The notes under the pieces are model-generated. The model was not told the origin of the DNA and searched no databases. It saw only the letters and a program-made list of their open reading frames with translations. Made by a program: the position numbers and the translations under genes. Positions 32,119 to 40,702 of a DNA stretch of 64,000 nt are shown piece after piece (position 1 is the stretch's first letter; every line of letters begins with the position of its first letter). Location of the stretch: the NCBI GenBank assembly GCA_020633295.1, contig JACKDW010000005.1, positions 310,001-374,000 of the forward strand, written 5' to 3'. The stretch is from Myxococcales bacterium. Its GTDB lineage: Bacteria > Myxococcota_A > Polyangia > Nannocystales > Nannocystaceae.

Positions 32119-33420
32119 ATGATCACGAGCACCCACGCGATCGCGCGCGCCCGCGTCGGCGCGCGCGGGCTCGTCGCCTCGCTCGCGCTGCTCGCCTGCG
32201 GCGACAGCGGCGGCGGCACGAGCGACGCGAGCACCACGACGACCGGCGAGACCGCGCCGGCGACCGACGCGACCACCAGCGCCGGCTCGTCGTCGTCCAC
32301 GAGCGAGGGCGACGCGACCACGAGCGAGACCACCGGCGCGCCGGCCTTCGAGTGCGACTTCCAGGGCGTCGACTTCGACGCGGGCGTCCCCGATCTCCTC
32401 TCGGACATGTGCCTCGTGCGCTGGACCGAGCAGGGCTTCGAGCTCGCCGACAACGTCTACCCCTACGAGCTCAACACCGTCCTGTTCAGCGACTACGCGC
32501 TCAAGCAGCGCGCGATCTACATCCCGCCGGGCGCGACCGCCGAGTACCGCGACAACGAGGTGCTCGAGCTCCCGGTCGGCTCGATCATCCTCAAGTCGTT
32601 CATCTTCCCGGCCGACCTGCGCGCGCCCGAGCTCGCGCAGGACCTGATCGAGACGCGCGTGCTGGTCCGCTTCCCGGAGGAGTGGAAGGCCTACCCGTAC
32701 ATCTGGGATCACGAGCTCGGCGACGCGCTGCTCACCGTCCAGGGCGAGATCCGCCCGATCGAGTTCATCGGCCTCGACGGCGAGCCGAAGCTCTCGACCT
32801 ACCTGATCCCGCAGAAGAACCAGTGCCAGGAGTGCCACGAGATCAAGGACGAGAACGACGAGACCGTGATCACGCCGATCGGCCCCAGGCCGCGCTACCT
32901 CAACCGCGACGCTGACTTCGGCGACGGGCCGGTCAACCAGCTGCAGCGCTACGCCGACGCCGGCTGGCTCACCGGCGTGCCGCCGATCGCCGGGATCCCG
33001 AAGGCCTGGGACCACCGCGCGCTCGCGGACACGCCGGTCGCCGACATGAGCTACGCCGAGGTCACGACGGCCGCGCGCGACTACCTCGACATCAACTGCG
33101 CCTACTGCCACAACCCCCGCGGCGTCAACGGGATCTCGTCGCAGCTGTTCCTCAACTGGGACAACGAGGACGTGTTCCACCTCGGCTTCTGCAAGAAGCC
33201 CGGCTCGGCCGGCAAGGGCGGCGAGAACCGCGACTACGACATCGTGCCCGGCGACGCCGAGGCCTCGATCCTCATCTACCGCACCGAGACGCTCGACCTC
33301 GGCTCGATGATGCCGCTGATCGGCCGCAGCCTCGCGCACGAGGACGGCAGCGCGCTGCTGCGAGCGTGGATCGACGGGCTCCCGCCCGACGACTGCGGCG
33401 CGCCGGATCCGATGCCCTGA
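32119..33420 (+). CDS. diheme c-type cytochrome lipoprotein (TIGR03806, SO2930 family)
   Basis: 433 residues. The leader ends in SLALLAC, then a Thr/Ser linker to about residue 72. The domain has two haem c sites: C236-x2-C239-H240 (CQECHE) and C327-x2-C330-H331 (CAYCHNP). Motifs of the family include LNTVLFSDYALKQRAIYIPP, the segment LPVGSIILKSF and a late PGDAEASILIYR. The haems would be attached in the periplasm. It is cotranscribed with the beta-helix lipoprotein upstream and 23 nt before the VKOR-DsbA gene, which could supply disulfide chemistry. The electron donor and acceptor are unknown. Confidence 0.85.
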   Translation: MITSTHAIARARVGARGLVASLALLACGDSGGGTSDASTTTTGETAPATDATTSAGSSSSTSEGDATTSETTGAPAFECDFQGVDFDAGVPDLLSDMCLVRWTEQGFELADNVYPYELNTVLFSDYALKQRAIYIPPGATAEYRDNEVLELPVGSIILKSFIFPADLRAPELAQDLIETRVLVRFPEEWKAYPYIWDHELGDALLTVQGEIRPIEFIGLDGEPKLSTYLIPQKNQCQECHEIKDENDETVITPIGPRPRYLNRDADFGDGPVNQLQRYADAGWLTGVPPIAGIPKAWDHRALADTPVADMSYAEVTTAARDYLDINCAYCHNPRGVNGISSQLFLNWDNEDVFHLGFCKKPGSAGKGGENRDYDIVPGDAEASILIYRTETLDLGSMMPLIGRSLAHEDGSALLRAWIDGLPPDDCGAPDPMP

Positions 33421-33443
33421 GCGCGTGCTAGGGTACCCGCCCC

Positions 33444-34676
33444 ATGGTCCCGCGAAGAATCCTGGCGCTCCTCGCGACGCTCGCGCTCAGCCTGCTCGCC
33501 GTCGCCGACGGCATCTACCTGTCGATGGTGCACATCGACTTGGAGTTCGGCGGCGGCGGCATCGGTCAGCTCTGTCACCGACTCTCGGAGACCGGCTGCG
33601 CCGTCACGGGCGGGCGCTTCGGCGACCTGCTCGGGATCCCCGTCTCGGTCATCGGGGGCGCCGGCGCGGCCACCTGCGCGCTGCTCGCGATCATCGCGCT
33701 GATCCGCGCCGGTCGACCACGAGATGTCCTTCGGGACCTGCTGCTGACGCTCGCGGCGCTCAGCGTGCTCGCCTCCGTCATCATGGCGACGCTGTCGCTC
33801 GTGGAGGGCAAGTTCTGCCCGTTCTGCGTGATCTGGTACGGGCTCAACGCCGGCCTGCTGATCTCGAGCTGGGTCGCGATCACCGCCGACTCGCCCCCGC
33901 GCGGGCTCCGTGACGGCCTGCGAGGCGGCCTGTCCGCGCTCCCGCGGCTGCCCGGCGCGCTGCCGGCGGTCGGCTTCGCGCTGTTCCTCGTCGGGATGTT
34001 CGGCGCCTACCGCTGGTTCCACGACCTCCTGGCCAGCGCCGAGGAGCGCGCGGCCGCGGCCGCCGTCGAGAAGCTGCTCGCCAAGACGCCGCGACGCGAC
34101 ATCATGCGCGAGGCCGGGCGCGCCGACCTGCCGCGCAAGCGCGTCGGCCCCGAGGGCGACGCGCCCGTCGTGATCATCGAGTTCAGCGACTTCCAGTGCC
34201 CGTTCTGCAAGCGCGCCTGGCGACAGCTCGAGGACTACGCGGCGACCAGCGCCGTGCCGCTCGAGCTCGCCTACGTGCACTTCCCGCTCGATCCGCAGTG
34301 CAACCCGCTGATCGAGAACGAGCTCCACCCCGACGCCTGCGAGGCCGCCACGGCCAGCGAGTGCGCGCGTCGTCAGGGCAAGTTCTGGGAGTACGCCGAC
34401 GCGCTGTTCCGCGACCAGCACGACCTCTCCCGCGACGCGCTGCTGGCCCGCGCCGACGCGCTCGCGCTCGACCGCGCGGCCTTCGAACGCTGCCTCGTCG
34501 ACCCCTCGGTCCAGCTCAAGCTGACCGAGGACCTTTTGCTGGCCGGGCGGATCGACGTGCAGGGCACGCCGACGCTGCTGATCGACGGCTACCGCGTCGG
34601 CGGCGTGCCGCGGCGCCAGGCGCTGGACCGCATCCTCGCGGAGATCCTCGCGCGCCGCGACAAGCCGGCCTCCTGA
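33444..34676 (+). CDS. VKOR-DsbA fusion, disulfide-forming enzyme
   Basis: 410 residues. The first ~185 form a four-helix VKOR domain: loop Cys C44 and C52 (LCHRLSETGCAV) and the active pair C125-P-F-C128 (KFCPFC). After another transmembrane helix (about 172-188) comes a DsbA-type thioredoxin domain with C252-P-F-C255 (DFQCPFCKRAW) and the cis-Pro loop QGTPTLLIDG. The fusion would oxidise periplasmic thiols and pass electrons to quinone. Its position right behind a diheme cytochrome gene suggests a role in maturation of that locus's Cys-containing proteins. TAGGGT lies 9 nt before the ATG. Confidence 0.93.
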   Translation: MVPRRILALLATLALSLLAVADGIYLSMVHIDLEFGGGGIGQLCHRLSETGCAVTGGRFGDLLGIPVSVIGGAGAATCALLAIIALIRAGRPRDVLRDLLLTLAALSVLASVIMATLSLVEGKFCPFCVIWYGLNAGLLISSWVAITADSPPRGLRDGLRGGLSALPRLPGALPAVGFALFLVGMFGAYRWFHDLLASAEERAAAAAVEKLLAKTPRRDIMREAGRADLPRKRVGPEGDAPVVIIEFSDFQCPFCKRAWRQLEDYAATSAVPLELAYVHFPLDPQCNPLIENELHPDACEAATASECARRQGKFWEYADALFRDQHDLSRDALLARADALALDRAAFERCLVDPSVQLKLTEDLLLAGRIDVQGTPTLLIDGYRVGGVPRRQALDRILAEILARRDKPAS

Positions 34677-34678
34677 GC

Positions 34679-35686
34679 TCAGGGCACGTTGAGCGCCATC
34701 ACGAACACCGCGCCGGTCATCGCCGAGCCGGCGGTGCCGACCACGTCAGCGCCCGCGACGGTGAACTCCTCGGCGAGCATCGGCGCGACGAGCACGAACA
34801 GGCCGTTCGAGCTCGTCATGTCGCTCGTGAAGGACGCCCCGTCCTCGGCGAGGTAGCGGATCATCGCGGCCGAGCCGGGGTTTTTCGACTCGACGACGGC
34901 GCCCGCCATCGGCTGACCGGTCGAGTCGCGGACGATGCCCACGACCCCGCCCTTGTCGCCCAGCGGCAAGAAGTCCGTCAGCGCGGCGTCCGCCTGCAGG
35001 AGGCCGTTCCACGCGCCCAGCGTCGCGTCGGACAGCACCCAGAGGTCCCAGACGTCCGCGGCGGGCCCGTAGCTGCTGCCGGCGACCGGCTTGGCGAGGC
35101 CCGTCGCGGTCGGGTAGCGACCTGCCTCAACGAGCAGCCCGACGATGCCGATCGGCGCGCTGATCGGGCCCGGGCTCTCGAAGTCGTACACGCCGGCGCC
35201 GTCGGCGGTGCCCATGAACAGCGGCGAGGCTGCGGTCGGGTCCCCGAGCGCGGAGGCGGCCGCGAGCACGCGCAGCTCCGCGCCGCCGACCGGGGCGCCG
35301 CCCTCGAGGTCACGGATCGTGCCCATGACGCGCGTGCTGCCGCCGTCGGGCGGGTCGACGCACACGCCGACCTCCGGCGTCGTGAACTTCTCGCAGACCC
35401 GCGAGGCGCAGTCGAGGTTGACGACGCAGTCGTCCCCGTTCGCCGCGGTGTCGCCGGCCGACGGGTCCGCCGTCGTCGCGGGGTCGTCCGTCGTCGTCGA
35501 CGGGCCGCCGGTCGTCGAGGCGTCCGAGGTCGCCCCGGTGCCCTCCGTCGCGCCCGCGCTCGTGCCGGTGTCCTGCTCGGTCGTCGAGCCGCCGTCCGTG
35601 GTGGTGGTGCCGCTGTCGCCGCAGGCGAGCAGCGCGAGCGAGGTGAGCAGGCCGAGGCCCGCGAGAAGAGATGTCTTTTGCAACAT
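34679..35686 (-). CDS. lipoprotein with carboxypeptidase-regulatory-like domains
   Basis: 335 residues. The leader ends in LTSLALLAC, followed by a Thr/Ser/Gly linker to about residue 80 and a two-Cys motif DDCVVNLDCASRVC. Two Ig-like carboxypeptidase regulatory units follow (GTIRDLEGGAPVGGAELRVL and GIVRDSTGQPMAGAVVESKN). These usually act as adhesion or binding modules. Function is unknown. It converges on the VKOR-DsbA gene with two bases between the stop codons. GGGAG precedes the ATG, so this message probably has a leader. Confidence 0.8.
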   Translation of the reverse strand: MLQKTSLLAGLGLLTSLALLACGDSGTTTTDGGSTTEQDTGTSAGATEGTGATSDASTTGGPSTTTDDPATTADPSAGDTAANGDDCVVNLDCASRVCEKFTTPEVGVCVDPPDGGSTRVMGTIRDLEGGAPVGGAELRVLAAASALGDPTAASPLFMGTADGAGVYDFESPGPISAPIGIVGLLVEAGRYPTATGLAKPVAGSSYGPAADVWDLWVLSDATLGAWNGLLQADAALTDFLPLGDKGGVVGIVRDSTGQPMAGAVVESKNPGSAAMIRYLAEDGASFTSDMTSSNGLFVLVAPMLAEEFTVAGADVVGTAGSAMTGAVFVMALNVP

Positions 35687-35846
35687 GTAATGCTCCCGAG
35701 CGCCGCGCCCGAACGCCCCCGTGGCGCGAACACGATTCGCGGCGATCAGCGGCGGCGACGGTAGCAGGCGCGGAGCCGGCCGCGCAACACGATCGCGGGC
35801 GACATCGACTCGGTCGATATCGCCCGCGCGCGTGATCGCGCCGCGC

Positions 35847-36584
35847 TCACTGGCGCGTCTCGACGTAGCCGTCGGGGACCTTGTACTGGAAGGCCTCGGC
35901 CTTCAGCCCGACGTTGAGCTTGATCTCCGAGAGCTCGAAGTGGTTGATGCTGTTGTCCTGGTTGCGGACGACGAACGCGTCGACGCGCCCGGTCTTGTCG
36001 TCGACGACCAGCAGCATCGACTTGTAGTGCGGGTTCTTCTCCTTCGGCTTGATCTCGATCACGGTGTGACCGGCGGCGCCGAAGCGCTTGACGAGCTTGT
36101 CGGAGGCGAGCCGCACCTTGAACGTCTGAATCAGCTTCTGCCCGCCGAACAGGAACTTGGTCGCGCCCGCGAGGTTGGCGTTGCCCTTGACCGACTGGCT
36201 GACGACCTGGTGCGTGTCGTTCTCGATCACCCACAGCTTGTCGTCGTCGACGTAGAAGTCCGGGTCCGAGTCCGACTCGTAGTCCCAGACCATGCGCCCT
36301 GGCTTCATGATGTTGAGCGCGCCCTTGGTGACCTTGTGCTGCCCGTAGACCTGGTTGATGTAGGTCTGCTGGAACTTCGCCTGCATGTCCTTGGTGCCGT
36401 CGTAGAAGCGCTGGACCGCGTCGAGCACGCCCGACGCGGTGCCGCGCTGCGACGCGGGCTCGGCCGGGATCGGCGCGGGGGCCTCGGCGCGGGCGGGCGC
36501 GCTGGCGAGGGTCACGAGGGAGACGAGGACGCCGAGCGCGAGGCCGCGCGCGAGCCGACGAGGGGGAACCGTGGAGCTGAACAT
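35847..36584 (-). CDS. lolA: LolA-like outer membrane lipoprotein carrier
   Basis: 245 residues from the ATG at 36584 (upstream in-frame ATGs at 36620 and 36662 exist). A signal peptide ends near SAPARA. The LolA fold is recognisable: VLDAVQRFYDGTKDMQAKFQ, QHKVTKGALNIMKPGRMVWD, then DFYVDDDKLWVIENDTHQVV, and LLVVDDKTGRVDAFVVRNQD. LolA ferries lipoproteins from the inner to the outer membrane. That fits a genome window rich in lipoproteins. No other lol genes are adjacent. It is divergent from the Spy-like gene. Confidence 0.88.
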   Translation of the reverse strand: MFSSTVPPRRLARGLALGVLVSLVTLASAPARAEAPAPIPAEPASQRGTASGVLDAVQRFYDGTKDMQAKFQQTYINQVYGQHKVTKGALNIMKPGRMVWDYESDSDPDFYVDDDKLWVIENDTHQVVSQSVKGNANLAGATKFLFGGQKLIQTFKVRLASDKLVKRFGAAGHTVIEIKPKEKNPHYKSMLLVVDDKTGRVDAFVVRNQDNSINHFELSEIKLNVGLKAEAFQYKVPDGYVETRQ

Positions 36585-36991
36585 TCGGCGGGAGGGGGCT
36601 TGAGGCTGAAGACGCTGCATGATCGAGACGCTCGTCGCTGCGTATCGGGTCTGACGCTTCACGCGGGCGGGCGATTCACGTTCGCGCGGCCCCGCGGGGC
36701 CGCGCGCCCGTGATCACCTGTACAACCCCCGGTCGCCGCCGGCAAACAACCATCGCCGGCCCGACAGACTCTTTCGCGATCGCCCGCGCGCGAACAGCGT
36801 TCAGATCTGGACCAGGCGCCCATCTCACGCACGAGAGCGCGCACGCGATCTCCGTGCGCTGTTGACATGGACGACGGAGGTCCCACGCTGCTCCGGTCGC
36901 GCGCGGCATGGGGCCCGCGCGACGCGTCGGGCGACCGACACAGCAAGACCCGCCGGGCGCGATCGCCCCGGCGAAGGAGAACAACTGAATC
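36585..36991. other. divergent intergenic region, promoter-containing
   Basis: A 407-nt gap between lolA (minus) and the Spy-like gene (plus). No gene is supported. TTGACA (36862-36867) with CACGCT (36884-36889), 16 nt apart, forms the best -35/-10 pair in the window and would start a ~95-nt leader for the Spy-like gene. The part nearer lolA includes the possible longer N-terminus of LolA. Confidence 0.45.
36862..36889 (+). promoter_or_regulatory. sigma70-like promoter TTGACA-N16-CACGCT
   Basis: A consensus -35 (TTGACA, 36862-36867) and a -10 (CACGCT, 36884-36889) resembling the TACGCT boxes elsewhere in the window. It would drive the gene starting at 36992. Confidence 0.4.
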
Positions 36992-37480
36992 ATGCATCCC
37001 GGATTTTTCCGTTGGTGGAACGAATTGCAGCAGGTCCACGGCGCGCGGCGCTGCGGACCGCGCTCCGAGTGGACGGGGCCCGGCTTCTTTGAGGGCAAGC
37101 TCGGCGCGCCGTCGCGCGGGCACGGCGGCGGCGGCAGCTCGTCGTTCGGCGTCCGCCGCCCGCTCCGTTTCCTGATCCACAAGCTCGACCTCGACGAGCG
37201 CCAGGCCGCCGAGCTGGCGGTCATTGTCGACGCGCTCAAGACCGAGCGCGCCCAGGCGGCGGTCGATCACCGCCGCTCCGTCAGCGCCATGGCCGAGCTC
37301 TTCGGCCGCGAGCAATTCGACGAGGAGGCCGCCACCGCCGCCGCGAGCGCCCGGGCCAAGAGCGCCCAGCTCCTCGCGGAGGCCGTGACGACCGCGCTGC
37401 AGCGGCTGCACGCGCTGCTGCGTCCTGAACAGCGCGAGAAGCTCGCCTACCTGATCCGCACGGGCTCCCTCGAGCTCTAG
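36992..37480 (+). CDS. Spy/CpxP-like (LTxxQ-type) protein
   Basis: 162 residues. After a Trp/Gly-rich N-terminus (GFFRWWNELQQVHG), the rest is helical and resembles the Spy/CpxP/zinc-resistance group: LIHKLDLDERQAAELAVIVD, a middle helix DHRRSVSAMAELFGREQFDE and a final LLRPEQREKLAYLI, the last close to the family LTPEQR motif. Such proteins bind unfolded proteins or metals in the periplasm, but no signal peptide is evident here, so it may be cytoplasmic. GGAG lies 12 nt before the ATG. Confidence 0.65.
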   Translation: MHPGFFRWWNELQQVHGARRCGPRSEWTGPGFFEGKLGAPSRGHGGGGSSSFGVRRPLRFLIHKLDLDERQAAELAVIVDALKTERAQAAVDHRRSVSAMAELFGREQFDEEAATAAASARAKSAQLLAEAVTTALQRLHALLRPEQREKLAYLIRTGSLEL

Positions 37481-37493
37481 GCGGGCCGATCCA

Positions 37494-37523
37494 ACGCCGC
37501 GCGCGGAGCTCCGCGCGCGGCGT
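37494..37523. terminator. 30-nt perfect palindrome between convergent genes
   Basis: ACGCCGCGCGCGGAG and its exact complement lie back to back between the Spy-like gene (ends 37480) and the methyltransferase gene (ends 37536). It would form a very stable hairpin in either transcript and is followed by CGTTTGTT on the + side, so it is a probable bidirectional terminator. Confidence 0.55.
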
Positions 37524-37535
37524 CGTTTGTTCACG

Positions 37536-40500
37536 TCATCCCCACCGCGCGTGGAACAAGAGCGCCGCGCGCAGACGCGGCCCCGGGTCCCAGCCGACGT
37601 GAAAGCTCCGGAACACGCGCTCGGTCTGCGCGGCGTCCAGACCGTAGAGCCGGGCCACGACCGCGTCGAGCTCGGCCACGGACGCCGCGCGCTGCTCCTC
37701 CGGCAGCGGCCCGCAGGCCACGCCGACCTCGCGCGCCCAGGCCGCGAAGCGCTCATCCGAGGCGGCCAGTCGCCCCGCGAGCGCGACGACGCGACGCCAC
37801 CGCGGATCCTCGCGCGTCGGCCTCGGGATCGGCGCCGGGTTGAGGACGTGGAAGTTCATGTGCGTCTCGACGACGCGGCGCACGAACCAGTCGAAGGGGA
37901 TCGAGCACAGGACCCCGAGGACATACGCGACATCGCGCGCGTCACCGCGGGGCCACAGCAGGTACGGCGCCTGGTTGGCGAGCACGACCTCGCCCGGCAC
38001 CAGCGCCGCGCGCATCGTCCGGCTGTCGGTCGCGCGCGTGACGTCGCGGAACGCGATCCGCGGCGCGAGGCAGGGCAGCGTCGCGGGGTCCTCCCGCCAG
38101 CGCGCCGAGAACTCCGCCAGCGCCGAGCGGCGCGGCGCCCGGCGTCGACGCGCCTGCAGCAGCGCGGTGATCCGCTCGGGCCGCGCGCGAGCGTAGTAGC
38201 GCCCGGTGTCGCAGCGCCACAGGTCGAAGGACTGACCCTTGTACACCGGCCACGTCCCGCGCGCGTCCCCTACACCTGTCTCAAACAACATCTCCGTTTT
38301 ATCGTGCGTCGCGTGCAGCTCGCTCGCCGGCCGCGCGCGCCACTGACCGGGCGCGTCGAGATCGAGCCGGGGCGCCCGGCGCATGCGCGCCCAGATCTCC
38401 GCCGAGCCGTCACCCGGCAGCAGCGGGAACGCGGCCGTGTCCGAGCCCGCCAGCAGCGCGCGCACCTCGATCCGCGTCCCCGCCCGGCCACGCCCGGCGT
38501 CAAACGCCTCCCGCGAGTCAAACGGCCCGCGCAGCGCCAGCGCTCCGCGCTCCGACCCCGCCTCGCTCACCGCCTCCTCACCGGCCTCGTCGCCCGCCGG
38601 CGGGCGACGGATCGTCACCAGCGCGATCGTGTACTGCGCGTGCACGTCGCGAAACACCCAGCCGCCGCGGTTCGTCAAGAAGCACAGCTCCTCGAAGCCG
38701 CCGGACGCGAGCAGCCCCGCGCGCCAGCTCGCCGACCCCTTGGCGACGAACGCGTTGCGCGGGAGCACGAGGCCCAGCCGCCCCTCGGGTCGCGCCACCT
38801 GCATCAACCGCCAGGTGAACGCCTTGTATAGATCCGGGTCCCCCGTCCCCAGCCCCGGGTACGGGCCCGCGAGCAGCGCGCGCCGCCGTCGCGCGGACGC
38901 GCGACGCTGGCGCTCCAGGCGAGCCTCTCGATCCGGATGCGCCTGACGCAGCGCCGCGAGCTCGCGCTCGCGCTCGCGCTGCGGCAAGGCCTGCAGGCCA
39001 GGTGACCGCCGGCTCCAGAACCGGTCTGTCTCGACCGTGACCTCCTCCCATGGCGGGTTCCCGAGCACGACGTCGAAGCCGCCTCCGCCCTCGCCCAGCG
39101 CCCCCGGGAACGCGAGCGGCAGGTGCAGCGGCCGCAGCGGCCCCAGGACCTCCTCGACCCGCGCGCGCGCGGACGCGACGCCTTCGGACCTGCCCTCGAG
39201 AACCTCCTGGAGCAGCGCCGCGTCCGCCCGCGACGGCTCCACGCGCGCCGCGATCAGCAGGTCCATGACCCGCGCCTGGACCGCGCGCGAGGCGTCGAGC
39301 GGCCCGCGCAGCCCGTGCCCCGCGAGCAGCTCGTCCAGCTCCGCCCGCGTCCCGACGCCGATCAGCGCGTCGCCGACGACGATGTTAGGGCCTGTCCCGG
39401 CGTACAGATCAAAGATCCCGCGGCACAGCGCGACGACCTCGGCGTCCACGTCGACGCCGTGCAGGCAGCGCGACACGATCGCGCCGCGCAGCGCGGCCGG
39501 CTCGCCGCAGGCCGCCGCGCGGACGCCGGGGTGACCCCGCAGGTACCCGTGCAGCCGACGCTCGATCCGCCGCGCCGCCGCGAGCAAGAAATTGCCTGCC
39601 CCTACAGACATATCGACTACTCGCAGCTCGAGCAGCGCGGCCGCCCGCGCGGCGTCCCCCGAGAGCCCCTCGAGCCGCGCGACGTGCCGCGCGAGGACGG
39701 GGTCCAGCGCGCGATCCAGCAGGTGCGCGACCACGAAGCCCGGCGTGTAGTAGGCGCCCGCGCGCTTGCGATCGCCGGCCGTGCGGGTCACCCGCAGCCG
39801 CGTCGCGGGGGATCCTGGCCCGCGCGCCAGCTCCAGCTCGCGCTCGAGCAGCGCCTCGTGCACCGCGCCGAGCGCGGCCGGACCCACGCACTCCAGCTCG
39901 AGCGGCGCCGGCTCGTCGTCCGCCCCCAGGCCCAGGAACGCGTTCACGAGCGAGCGGCGCGCGTCCTCGTCCAGCGCCGCGCCCCGCTTCTTCACCTGCT
40001 CAAAAAGACACTCCTCGACCGCCGCGCGCGCGCGCGCTGGCGTCGCGCACGCGGCCCACAGCGCGCGCTCCAGGATCCTCCGCGCGTCGCTCGCCACGCG
40101 CTCGAGCGCCGCGTCGTCCAGCGTCGCCGCGCCGCCCACCAGGACGCGCGCGAGCGCGGGCAACGCCTGGGCGCACAGGCGACGCGCCAGGCTCGCGGAG
40201 ACCTCCTGACCGCGCCGCCGCGACGCGTCGATCAGCCGCGAGACGAGCCCGCGTGGCGCCAGCGCCGACGGCGAGAGCAGGCGCGCGAGCGCGGCCGGGT
40301 CCTCGAGCGCCACGCCCGTCTCCGTCCAGCCGCGCGGGCACGCGGCGCGCAGCGGCTCCGGGGTGCACAGCCACGCGCCCCGCCCGGCGAGCGCGACGAC
40401 CCACGCGAGGCCCCGCGCGTCGGCCAGCGCGAGCGTATCCGCCAGCGCGAACGGACAGGACTGTCGGGACAGGTCAACCAGGAGCGCCCGCGCGACGCCC

Positions 40501-40690
40501 CCGCACGCGAGGCTCGAGCGCGCCCCCCGCCCGCGCCCGTCGCCGTGTAGCCGAGCGCCGCCGCGACGGCGTCGCCGCGCGCCGAGCCCCCGCGCCCAGC
40601 GCCCGCGCCAGAGCGCCCGCGGCGCGACCGTCCCCCGCCGCGCGGGAGACCGACTCGAGCGCGCCCGTGAACAGCAGCCCGCCGAGCCGG
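37536..40690 (-). CDS. Eco57I-like DNA methyltransferase / RM protein, N-terminus out of frame
   Basis: About 1000 residues. The core is an N6-adenine methyltransferase of the Eco57I/type IIG kind: RKRAGAYYTPGFVVAHLLDR, motif I VVDMSVGAGNFLLAA, motif IV VVLGNPPWEEV, and a target-recognition-like region later (VYKGQSFDLWRCDTGRYYAR, LANQAPYLLWPRGDARDVAY). No clear nuclease motif is seen, so it could be an orphan methylase or part of a BREX/type II-like system, but no partner gene is adjacent. The first ~65 residues are spread over three frames (LLFTGALESVSRAAG; DAVAAALGYTATGAG; then ARALLVDLSRQSC), with breaks at C5 (40587-40591) and C6 (40523-40528) runs. The true start is unresolved. Confidence 0.75.
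40523..40591. other. two homopolymer frame breaks at methyltransferase N-terminus
   Basis: Adding one C (G on the coding strand) to each of the C6 run (40523-40528) and the C5 run (40587-40591) joins the three frames into one plausible N-terminus. Confidence 0.45.
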
Positions 40691-40702
40691 CGCGCGCCGC
40701 CC

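Noticed and set aside
29584..33339. A 1251-codon minus-strand open frame
   Set aside because: Only 29584-30285 has a lipobox and a domain. The rest is antisense to the beta-helix and cytochrome genes and arises from GC-rich codon use.
37536..40690. A restriction-modification or BREX defence island
   Set aside because: Only the methyltransferase is present. No nuclease, PglZ, BrxC or helicase gene is next to it.
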